Part shown: positions 1-9,462 of the stretch, in pieces | Position numbering within the stretch: the first letter of the stretch is position 1 | How the letters are laid out: every line of letters starts with the position of its first letter | Source: Oscheius sp. JU75 | Taxonomy: Eukaryota > Nematoda > Chromadorea > Rhabditida > Rhabditidae | DNA length: 64,000 bases | Direction: 5' to 3' | Assembly (NCBI GenBank): GCA_037178855.1 | Contig: JASJZC010000007.1 | Coordinates: 10,540,001-10,604,000 of the forward strand | Translations under genes and position numbers: made by a program | The notes under the pieces: model-generated | Seen by the model: only the letters and a program-made list of their open reading frames with translations | The model's database searches: none | What the model was told of the DNA's origin: nothing

Positions 1-270
1 TTGTTCAACTGACACTGATGACGGTCGTGAATCCAAAGAAATTTTGAGGGCTGGGATGAAACTAATTAAAGTCACCAACGTCATGATTATCAAAGTCCTC
101 AAGAGATCCTTTAATGTTTCTGCAACAAATTACCCAGTTTCACTTTGAGACGTTCCAGCGCCTCGAGACACAAAAACACCATCTGATAGTGTGTTCGGTT
201 TTTGCGGAAAGGGTGTGTCTCCATATGAGTAATTCCGCGCGCCACATCGATTTGAAAGGCGAGAAAACGA

Positions 271-926
271 CTAACAGCAGATGGGATACCAGCCGTTCTC
301 CTCACGGACACTCTCGTACTGTTGCGGATTTCGTCGTCGATGGAGCCAGCAGCCGTTGCAGAGCAGACAGCAGAGGAAGGAGAGGCACACTGAGACCGCG
401 ATGGAAATGATCAGACCGATGATGAGTAAAGTGTAGTCAACTCTTAAAATGCTGTTTCTATGCATGGGTCTGAAACTCACTGTAATGTGGTACCGTATCC
501 GGCCACAAATCTGTCCGCCCGATGATCAGAACCTTTCAAAATCAATGCCTTCTCCTCTGCACCACAACAATAGTGTCCCTGAAATCAGCTGTTTTCAGCA
601 CAAAGTGTAGGGCAAGTTCATCACTCCCCCCTCCCTTTGTGTAATCGATCTGACCGCAACCTAGCTGTCAAGAGTAAGCGATAGAGTAAACAAAGAGACT
701 TTTCTCCCAAATTTTGATGAAATCCATAAAGTTGAAAGCAAAAAAACTTACAACCCCTTCTTGCATAGAAGGACAGCACTCGAAGGCACATTCCAGCTGG
801 TGACCGAACTCATTAGCTGGACATTTGACCTACAAAGAGGATGAGGGGGTGGCTAGTATGGATACTTACTCCTCCTAACACTGTTTCCAGTGAAAATAAT
901 AGAAAGACCAGGTGATAGCGCAGCAT
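271..926 (-). CDS. Cys-rich single-pass membrane protein, Shisa/CYYR-like
   Basis: Four exons (926-870, 829-752, 578-533, 479-271) join in phase to about 129 residues. The start was chosen at MLRYHLVFLLFSLETVLGG, a clean signal peptide; a longer upstream reading is open but less sensible. The ectodomain is short and Cys-rich (KCPANEFG, ECAFECC, GHYCCGAEEK), followed by one membrane segment of about 23 residues (LLIIGLIISIAVSVCLSFLC) and a basic cytoplasmic tail ending ENGWYPICC. A short signal peptide, paired-Cys ectodomain and single TM recall Shisa, CYYR1 and WBP1/VOPP1-type adaptors; that family placement is inference. No PPxY motif is visible. Introns are 40, 173 and 53 nt. An acceptor-like TTTTTAG lies upstream near 1050. 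Confidence 0.6.
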
Positions 927-1239
927 CCCGGCGGTGAGCGTCGGGAAGAACTGGTTGAGACGCAAACACGCATGGGCGGCGCCGTAATACAGTTCGAGCA
1001 CCAGAAGGCTAAGAGGTAGAAACCATTTTTTATATACTGCCACTAAAAAGAGAATTCACAACATCGTTGCTCCAAGAGTTTCATGTAAAAAGTCATAATC
1101 ATCCCTTTTTGTTCGCCTTAGAAGTACCAAAAGCTCAAAAAAAAACTTGCTGAGTTTATTTTTAGGCTTTTGCTTGTTAACTCCTAGCCCTACTTTCCTC
1201 ATTATCGACCGTTTCGACCTCGGCACACAGTTTGCACTA

Positions 1240-1945
1240 CGGCATTTACTCTCAGAGCCCCCGAGTGCTCTTCCGCTGCAACAATCGCAGCCGACATGCT
1301 AGAAGATGAATCAAGACGCGATATATTTGTACACTGGAGAGAAGTGTTCAGAGAGACGGCTTTATTGACAGATCTCATCGACGGAAAATAGACTAAAACT
1401 AGAAAACACTTGTAGTAGTAGGAGAAGCAACGGGTCAGTTTCAATATGTAGAGGGAACACGTTAAAGGGGGGAAATCCCATCTACGTCGTCGGGACTCTT
1501 CCAATTCTCTCGAAGACTTATTATTCAAGTCATCCTCCCAGCGTTGACGGGGTCTGCCCAAGAGCCTATGTTGATCCAGAGAAACTCATTGTGTCGTCGC
1601 CTTAGACCAACTTATGCCATTCAACACAGCCAGTCTCCTCGCCCATTTTAGCTTACGGCTCCACACTAGATCAAGAACATCGGAAAGCCCGGCTCTTCTT
1701 CTCACATTTTCATATCTGACTCGGTTGAGTAGAGTAACTCCGAGCATAGCACTTTTCTGACGTCGTTGTACAGCTGCCAGTTTCCTTCGCTCGTCTGTGC
1801 GATGATACCAGATTTCAGTAGAGAAGACTTGGGACAACACAGGTCAAGTACACTTTCCTCTTCATCCTCATCGGAATGATTCTTTTGGCGAAAGAAACGA
1901 TGGCGGTTGAAGGCTCCCCATGCAGCTCCGATACTTCGCGACATC
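1240..1945 (-). mobile_element. Degenerate non-LTR retrotransposon (LINE) 3' fragment
   Basis: On the minus strand three frames in succession encode the C-terminal part of a LINE reverse transcriptase: SRSIGAAWGAFNRHRFF (about 1943-1890), then IWYHRTDERRKLAAVQRRQ and DLVWSRKLKWARRLA (1820-1640), then GRPRQRWEDDL (about 1560-1530). These blocks are characteristic of the end of non-LTR element ORF2 proteins. Frameshifts between them show it is dead. A non-coding tail follows with GTCAATAAAGCC near 1360. The same tail recurs at 3263-3480. Clade is uncertain. Confidence 0.85.
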
Positions 1946-2878
1946 TCTTGGCTTTTCGAGGTACATCAATACTTAACAGCACACTTACAGAATACTAGCG
2001 AAAATAAGGATGGTTTGTCGGGACCCTACCAAGCCTTACATCCTCTGGTTAGTTGGTAATTTTCATAGTAGCTTGCTATGGAAAATAACGCAGTGGCAGT
2101 CGGCACCAGCTCTAATAAAAATGTTCCTCTCCAAAGATCTCTGCTGTTGATTCGCATGGAAACTTACCTTTATCTTTCAAAAAGCAGAGTAGCCTAACAA
2201 CATTTCTAAACAACCTTCTTCCCTGACCCTACTGCTCCTTTTCTCTTCTAAAGTTCCATAACTGGTTCTCTTAAGCATGACCTCATATGCTCTCTGGTGT
2301 CTGCTTCTAGTATTGTGCAGTGCCTGGCCGGTATCCCACTTCTGTGTCTGAAGAAAAACATTAGTAAAAATTTGTACGACTAGACATTCCCTTTTCTTTG
2401 ATCACTTGCTCTATTTCCAGACACCGAACGATATTTTTCGTGCATGTCGAAGCTCTACGAAGAAAATTGACCTAGGCTTCGACATGTCTACAAACAGCCT
2501 AAAAAATTCGCAGGTTTAGTATTTCTTATAATAATGAAAAAGAATATCTTTAGACGAATGTAACGATAGTCCTGCAGCGAATAGCCGAGTTCAAACAGTT
2601 CGCTACTCCTCAATTTGTGGCTAATTTTCTGAACAGATTAATATATCAGGAAATCTTAAAAATATGAGTAGAACAAAGAACTTAAGGAAAAATAGTAGCG
2701 GGACCTGCCGCGGCTGCTTGACTGCTATTCTAGTCAATGGCTTCAACGTATCCATAGTTAATCGGTTTCAATGGATGCACAGGGATTCTTGCCGTGCCTA
2801 GAAGTACTAATGTTTTGTGTATTGCGGGAAAGATTTGTATTTCAGGAAAATAGCTCCATAAACTTGGAGGCGATAGCT
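1946..2878. other. Intergenic, no gene seen
   Basis: AT-rich sequence between the LINE fragment and the KCNE-like gene. No reading frame with family similarity, RNA gene or clear repeat was seen. An acceptor-like TATTTCAG ends at 2845, just ahead of the next start codon. Confidence 0.5.
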
Positions 2879-3297
2879 ATGACGATTTGGCAAACGACGT
2901 TCTTTCGCAGAAAATTCGCAGACTACTTCAATAATTTCTCCAATCAGACCACGGCAGCACCCACAATAGATGTTTTTGAGATGCTCGCGGAAGAAAAATC
3001 TTCACCTCCACCTCTTAAAGAAGAAGAAGGCCTCTCACTCCACGTTCTTGTCATCACCTTCCTTTTTTCCCTCTGGTCCATTCTATTATTTGCTGTTAGG
3101 ATGTGCCTCTGTCATCGGAAGAGTGGTAAGATAAATGATAGATTTTAGCGCGTCCTGATAAACTTTTCTCAACAGCTAGTGGCACAACTAAACAAAAACT
3201 GCACATTAAACTCTTCATAGCAGTGAAAAAGAGAAGGGCAGAAGACCATCTGAGCAAAGAAGTGGCTTTATTGACAGATTTCATCGGTGGAAGATAG
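2879..3297 (+). CDS. KCNE/MPS-like small single-pass membrane protein
   Basis: Exon 1 (2879-3125) and exon 2 (3176-3297) are separated by a 50-nt intron (GTAAGATAA...TCTCAACAG) and join in phase to about 122 residues. The start MTIWQTTFF follows an acceptor-like TATTTCAG, with a further in-frame ATG at 2771. Residues 1-55 carry potential N-glycosylation sites (NFS, NQT) and an acidic stretch, followed by one membrane segment (LHVLVITFLFSLWSILLFAV) and a basic, Cys-containing tail (RMCLCHRKS). This layout fits KCNE-type potassium-channel beta subunits (MPS in nematodes), but conserved KCNE residues could not be verified. The last residues and stop lie in the antisense tail of a LINE copy. Confidence 0.4.
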
Positions 3298-3480
3298 ACT
3301 AAAACTAGTAAATACTTGTACTAGTGGGAGGATCAACGGGTCGGTTCAAAACGTAGAGAGAACACGGCATAGGAACACGTTAAAGGGGGAGGGGCATAAC
3401 AGAAAGTTGTTTAACTGCGACTTGATCCTTGCTCAGGAAGCTTGTCCGAGTCGTCCTCTCCCAGAACATCGTTGCATTGC
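3263..3480 (-). mobile_element. Second copy of the LINE 3' tail
   Basis: Minus-strand sequence from about 3395 to 3263 matches the tail of the 1240-1945 element almost base for base in blocks: CCTTTAACGTGTTCC, GACCCGTTG, CTAGTTTTAGTCTAT and CTGTCAATAAAGCC. Upstream (3480-3430) a degenerate version of the RQRWEDDL coding end is visible. It is a 5'-truncated, decayed insertion. Confidence 0.75.
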
Positions 3481-3953
3481 CTGAAATTCGAAATTTGACC
3501 ACAACAATCTAGACTTGCTGAGAAGCAATAAAAAGTAATAGGTAATTATCACCAGTTAGAAATAGCCAAGGTGATACGGGAGATAAGTTATCAACCTATA
3601 GAGATGATACTGATTAATTTTTGTAATTTCTGAGACAGTACAGAACAAACTTTCCTCTTTTAACTGGCCAACCTAGACCACATGCGTGAAACTCTGAGAC
3701 AACTAGATTCTATTCGGGTATCGAGACAGTACGTGTGCAAACTAATTCGATAGCCAAGTAAGAACGGGTGCGAACTACTTTGGATGCAAGTATGTCTTCC
3801 ATCAAGCTCGGAGATTAGTTTTTATAGAAAGTTAAAAGGTTTTCCTGATCGGGGTTCTGCATAAAGATGACCGAAGAATTTCTATTAGTTCTCTAGTTCG
3901 TTATACTACCCGTATTAAGAAATAGAAGAATTTCGTAACCGAAGTACAAAAAC
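3481..3953. other. Intergenic with two GAGACAGTAC motifs
   Basis: No gene seen. Two exact copies of the 10-mer GAGACAGTAC lie at 3632-3641 and 3723-3732, both in the same orientation; the motif also clusters at 11.8 kb and 60.3 kb. Confidence 0.5.
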
Positions 3954-5516
3954 TTACATGTAACCTTCAACGAGACGATGATATGACATGCAGTGCAAGT
4001 TGAGAAACTCCTTCTTCACTGCTTCAACATCCTCAGGTTTAAGTCCAGGAGCCGTGTACTTAGAGAACAGCATCCAACGTTCCTCGTACATCATGATCTT
4101 CCTTGTATCATTTGATTACTGAATGTGTATTAAGCTTACTTGATGGCTCGAATCATCTTCGTGAACAGAACTCCCTTTTGCAGAACGCAGTAGTCGCTGA
4201 ATCCAATTGATACAAGCAAAAATATACTAAAGCTTACTCTTTCAACCACTGCAACAGCGGAACAACCAGACGACGGATTTCAAGACCCTTGGCCTGAATG
4301 ACTACAACATCTTTGTAGCGTCTCTCTTTGCAGTAGCTCTTATACAGTTCTTGGGCCTGCTTTATATCGTAGATGAAGTCCTGAATTCGAAAATATAGTG
4401 AATAGTCGTTTCCTATGCTAGTGTTACATGTTCACCTCAACATTTCATGCTACAGACATGCCTTCATTCAAATTTTGATATGACGCGAATTCAGAGATCT
4501 TTCCAAATCAGATCTTTATCACATGCATATTCTGACTTACTAATCATGTTAACGAACTCAGCGCTTAAAATAACCCCTGGACTTCCTGTGGGTGCAGAGT
4601 TATTCAACTATTTGTACAAGTGCTCGTCCAACTTCACGGTCCAGGAGTGATTGTAAACGCTGAATTCGAAAAGTCAGAGAATGCGAGTGAAGGGCATCAA
4701 ACTTGGTGAGATCCAGGTACTCGGGCAAAAATTTGAACTAAGGACGTCTAGTATTTCCGTAAATCTTACAATTTCACGCAGTTGTTAATTTGCCATTGTC
4801 AACCTATTTATGCTGCTTTTTAATCTTTTCTTGGTTACCATACATCTTTTTCAACGTTTTTTGATCCATATACCGCGAAAGAAAGATAGTTTTTGTTAAG
4901 AATTAACCGCTAAACTGCAGAGACACGAAAGAAATACGAAATATCCAACCTCAACATCATCTTCCTTCAAATCAGCGAGACCATCCGGCTCATCACTTTT
5001 TTCTTCTTTTCCATCTACTGTCTTGTTCAATGTAAGTTTTCTCTCGTTCTAAAATATATTTTCCAAGTTTTGGAGGTGTCTAACCTGTTTCTTGACCGAA
5101 GGAATCACTTTGCACCTATACATTCCATCCTCACACTGCGTAATCTTGAATCCGGATGGCAAAAAGCGGTTCAGGCCAGTAACCAGATGTGGCTTGTCAC
5201 AGAAGAGAGCACAAACCTTCATGATGAACTCATCGGTAGTGATTCTTAAACATTTCGATGCCAAAATATAAGAATACTTACGACCAAGCATCGAAATCCT
5301 TCAGAGTTTGAGTAAACTCAGCGTAGACTTCAGGAGTGTCAGAGAACTCTTTCTTAATCTGGTTGACATATTCTAAGGCTGTTTCTCTCTAAAACTTGAA
5401 TAAAAATATGCAAATTGGCGTTTTACATTCAAATTTTCAGTCTCGGCATCAATCTTTGTGTTCTGCGCGAGCTCACTGCGCGTCTTCCTCTGGGTTTTGG
5501 CTTTTCCACGTGGCAT
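3954..5516 (-). CDS. Sin3-like protein with one PAH domain
   Basis: Exons on the minus strand join in phase. The start MPRGKAKTQRKTRSEL (5516) is basic and follows an acceptor-like T-run ending CAAG. Residues about 31-90 form a paired amphipathic helix domain: ALEYVNQIKKEF, TPEVYAEFTQTLKDF, then DEFIMKVCALFCDKPHLVTG and NRFLPSGFKI, the last being the hallmark end of Sin3 PAH repeats. PAH domains bind short helices of repressors. An acidic linker (EEKSDEPDGLADLKEDDVE) leads to a C-terminal half (FLPEYLDLTKFD, DFIYDIKQAQELYKSYC, KEFLNLHCMSYHRLVEGYM) that I do not recognise. With only one PAH and no visible HDAC-interaction domain it is much shorter than true Sin3. The stop TAA overlaps a possible donor (AT/GTAAGT), so more exons downstream are possible. 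Confidence 0.7.
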
Positions 5517-5729
5517 CCTTGAAAAAAAAACTTTTTCAAAAATCACAGTTTCTTCAAGTACAGCTCGGAAATCCTATTAAAATATGCCTTCGAACAGTTA
5601 CGAACATTTATTTTGATGCACATGCACCCTAAACAGAAACCGGTAAGCCATTTTATGTACAGATTCTTATGCAGATCCAATTTCAAAAGTATTTTTCATT
5701 AACCCGTTAGAGAGAAAAGGCGCTAGACG

Positions 5730-8312
5730 TTAGGCGGTGTTTGGCGTTTCCCGAGTCTTCCTCTTTTCAAAGTACCGCCGGTAGATGTCTATAAACATGG
5801 AAGAGAAGGCCACCAAAAGTCCTATTCCTGACCAAATTGTCATTGGATGGGAGTAGGAAATAGTTGAGAGGAGGATTGATCCCATCTTAAGTAAGATTAT
5901 TCACAAAATAGGGTGCTCATACCTGTCTAACAGTCATAACAACGGCAAAAACGATGGGTCCGAAGCGTTCGATCGTTGCATAGATGAAGAGCTAGAAGAT
6001 TCGCATTGACTTTAACCGCTTTGGGTACAAACCTGTCCGATTGCCGAGCACAAACTCATCAGAAAATTGTGGAGGAGAAAGGAGTCGTGCGTCAGAGCAA
6101 AGTTTAATGAACTCCACAGCGTTCCTTGTTCTATTAGCGAGACGAGGGTCAGGATCACACTGAAAGCGTTGACTCCGAACATCATCTGAAAGAGTATAAT
6201 CTTGGAGGACGGTTTGGTGAGAGTCTACTGTCAATCTTGTAGAATTTCGCCATATTTACAGGCAGATAACAACCAAACTTTTATGAAAACTAATCCAAAC
6301 AGCCGATGCTCTTTCTCATCCTGTCAAGTATCTCTGGTGAAGTGAAACTACTGGATACCAATCGCTTCTGCTTCTGGGGAGCTAGTGGTCGTTTTGCAAA
6401 TTGTTCAGGCAGACAGAAATTTACTTCCAACTTTAAACGTGACTACAAAAAGTTCCGTGCCTGTAGTGATTATGAGAGATAGGTCGGACAAAGCCCGATT
6501 GACAGAAACAACCGAAAGCTGGTTGGAAAAAATATGTATAGACAGCGTACCTGATTTTTCGAAACTTTCGGCTTCGTGTCAAATATCACTTTCTGCCAGT
6601 TCAGTGTGAATGAGTCAAAGACGAGATAACCAGCCATCAGGACGAAGCCAGACACCTAAAACTGGCTGTAATTAAAAAAGACCTGACCCACTGATGTTGT
6701 AGTAGAAACATGACCGTGTTCTCCGGTATTCAGTAGAAACATTCCGGCTCCGATGGCAATTCCAGCTGCTGTCGCGTATTCGGACCATTTGTAGCTTCAA
6801 ACATAACTGGTTAAGCTAAGAAAAAGGGGCACACCATTGACTTCTGACCACTTTGCCCATAAGCATGGTTGCTACGACTTTAGAGACTTTGCAGATTGTT
6901 TGTGTTGGAAAGGAGACAAACTTTAGGGCTTCATATTGACACCAAGATGACATTGTGTTGGCAAACGAAGTGTAAGAATGGACGTAGTAGGGTGGGACGT
7001 GTGAAGGTTGACTTCTCCTCGTGGCTATCAAAACTATGAGAGAAACTACGAGTGCAACCACGCGATTGCAAAAGACTAGAAACTGCATGTCCTCAAAGCT
7101 GTCCTTCTGAAAGCAGAAACTTAAAAGAAAAAGAATCTTAAAATAGTACCTGTTCCGTATTCCCAATCACCGTATACTCTTGCGTAATGATGCGCTCTTG
7201 CAGCCATCCCATCATCAACATTGTAGCCATGATCCCGCCGGCATCCACGGTGAACCAGATGCAGTCGCTAGCAAAGTCATTAGTCTCCTCTTCCTTTTTC
7301 TTAGGAGGCCCGCCAGTCTGAAATCGAAGTCGAAAATCGAATTTGTGTCTCTGAAACTGTCTGGACCTAGCCGTTTGTAGATTCTAGGGGCTTAGAAGCG
7401 AGTGAGCAAGGGTTCGATTCCGACCGAAGTCTAACTTTGTGTAAAGTACCGTTTTGTAGAGAACGTTGAGCTGAGTGAGAATATTCAATCGTGATCAGGG
7501 GTTTTCAGCCTCAAGCTGCAGTTATTTCAAGAGATATTTCACGAGCCGGGTTTGATCCCCGTGGTTGACAAACTTTTCAACACGCTAATTTAAACAGAAA
7601 CGGAGTTGGAGAAAGTTCTCAAAGTTTGAAAAAGCTGATTTTTTTTCTTGATTTCTCTTGCATTCTGATTATCAGATGTCTTGTTACTCTCGCAAGATTT
7701 TAAGCCTTGTTCAAGCTTATCAAACGAAGAATCGTGGGAAGACTTACTGGCAATGGTGTGTAATTTGTGTATCCGAGAGCAAACTGCTTCAGGATTCGTG
7801 TTAAAGATGATGTTGGTGAGAACTTTCCGGCTTAAAAATGACTTTGGTACCTGCATGTTGCCTTGGTACCTGCATGTTGCCGTCTGATGTAGTATATCAA
7901 GAGAGCTGCCGGTGCTGCTATTGTAGAGTAGCCGAACCACATGACTACGAGTCGGAGTGGCCATGGCCATTCATCCGGGCCGATGTTGCGTGCCTGACAT
8001 TGTAAAAGTTAGTCCCGATCTTTCAATGCCATTGTTTTCAATAACCTAACCAACTCACAAGCATGATATATCCCACCAGGACACTGTAATGTTCTGCCCA
8101 ATCGATATTGGTAATGTTTAGGTAGGGCATCGATGCATATGCTAGAAAAATGGGTGCAATGTGACGAGAATGAGACAAAAAAAAGAGGAGAATAACGAGG
8201 CAGATTGACCGGGATTATAGAGGATCGCCGCCGGACGCCCGTAATCGCGAGGTTGCGATGTGGAAGCTACAAAAAGAAGGTTGCGCCATGAAGAAGGACA
8301 CATCGGCATCAT
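5730..8312 (-). CDS. SLC35B2: Golgi PAPS transporter, SLC35B2 (PAPST1) family
   Basis: A multi-pass nucleotide-sulfate transporter moving PAPS from cytosol into the Golgi lumen for sulfotransferases. Exons: 8312-8210, 8141-8059, 7993-7870, 7317-7150, 7106-6835, 6794-6683, 6655-6551, 6185-6033, 5991-5923, 5885-5730. Family hallmarks: GWLQERIITQEY, FLVFCNRVVALV, SSWCQYEALKFVSFPTQT, VVATMLMGK, LMAGYLVFDSFTLNWQ, MMFGVNAFSVILTL, LCSAIGQLFIYATIERFGP and VVMTVRQ. The C-terminus is RKTRETPNTA. All joins keep phase except exon 3 to exon 4, where the donor lies in a 19-bp tandem duplication and leaves one extra base; a small linker exon in the 550-nt intron is likely unrecognised. The N-terminal start is tentative. 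Confidence 0.9.
7385..7465 (+). repeat. Candidate tRNA-derived SINE copy
   Basis: Contains a B-box-like GGTTCGATTCC at 7411-7421 followed by a tail (GTCTAACTTTGTGTAAAGTA then TTTTGTAGAG) that is shared with 8698-8750. It lies in the long intron of the PAPS transporter. Confidence 0.45.
7861..7901 (-). repeat. 19-bp tandem duplication covering a splice donor
   Basis: The 19-mer TTGGTACCTGCATGTTGCC occurs twice head to tail (about 7844-7881 on the plus strand). In the PAPS transporter orientation it contains CATGCAG/GTACC, so the exon 3 donor is present twice, 19 bases apart. Confidence 0.8.
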
Positions 8313-9462
8313 GTTGTGTGGATCAAATAACTTTTGACAAATTCAGTATAGTCCCAAAAAACTGAATCATGTTAGCTTTTCATGAATGGGGAAGGAATTC
8401 AATAGGACAGCGTAGATGTTTATCGCGCTTTCTAGAAACAGAAAATCAAGATCAGTCAGATGTAGAAGAAGAATCTGCGAGGAAGCGTGAATAGAATTCA
8501 CAGGCAGTTAAACGACCACGCATTAGCCATATTGCATGAGAAAACAGCCATGTAATTGCGTCTAAAGAAATTTATGCCATTGTGTGGAGAGTAGAACAAG
8601 GCCGCAAAGGAATCAACATACAAGTTTTCCGAATTACTATTGTATTGTGAAGCAATAATAGAGCTACTTTCTCTGTAGCCGCTTGCAAGGGACCGAGAGT
8701 TTGATCCCGCCAGAGGTCTTTTTTTTTTTGTAAAATACTAATTTGTAGTGTTTTTGTATTGAGTAATACAAGGAAAATAGCTAAGGGTTTCCTATCTCCA
8801 AACATAATTACATCCCTTCAAGTTGAAGCTAATTAGCTATTGCTAAGAGAAGACACTCGAACCACGCTATCCGGGTTAGTTCTGCGTAGGTGACAAGCTA
8901 TTTTAGTAAGCTTTTTTAAGAGGAAAGAGGGATGGACAAGGTTTTCAAGATGAGAAGTTTACAAGTTTACACGAACCTTAGCTCCAAATAGGCGATAGCC
9001 AATCTTGTTTTTTTAAAAATGGAATTATAATCAAGTAGCAAGGCTTTTTTGCACCAAAATACAGAAGATCACGTCAGTGTCTGAGATCTCGGCGTGAGGA
9101 ACCGACCGCAGACAGGATTTTTTCCAATTCAGAAAAGAAATAATGGACATTTGTGTCAAAAACTCACCGGTTTGGGGTAACCCATGGCCCGACTGATCTC
9201 TTCTTATTCTCTCGCTCCTCACCTAGAACCGATCCGCTCTTTTTCCAGATCGACTGATGCAGATACGAGATTCCCCCTCTTGCCTGTGCGGGGGGGCGGT
9301 ACTGTCAAAATTATTATGCGATAAGGTGAGCGAGTTGACGCAGTTGGCATTGTGAGCAGGGGGCTTGTGGGAAATCGGAGGAAATATTTACTGAGAGACC
9401 ATGAACAATGAACGTGACAACAGTCAGAGGAAAACAGCCATAACAGAGAGAGGAGGGAAAAG
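8313..9462. other. Intergenic between PAPS transporter and Crooked neck
   Basis: Apart from the SINE-like block near 8.7 kb, nothing supported was seen. The two minus-strand genes flank it; 3' UTR of Crooked neck occupies part of the right end. Confidence 0.5.
8675..8755 (+). repeat. Second candidate SINE copy
   Basis: GTTTGATCCCGCCAGAGGTC followed by a T-run, TGTAAAATAC and TTTGTAGTG aligns with the repeat at 7411-7462, including the B-box position and tail. It also shares GTAGCCGCTTG/CTAGCCGTTTG upstream. Confidence 0.45.

Noticed and set aside
1202-1561. 119-codon minus-strand frame that looks like a gene
   Set aside because: It is the end of the LINE ORF (RQRWEDDL) running into its 3' tail, not a host gene.
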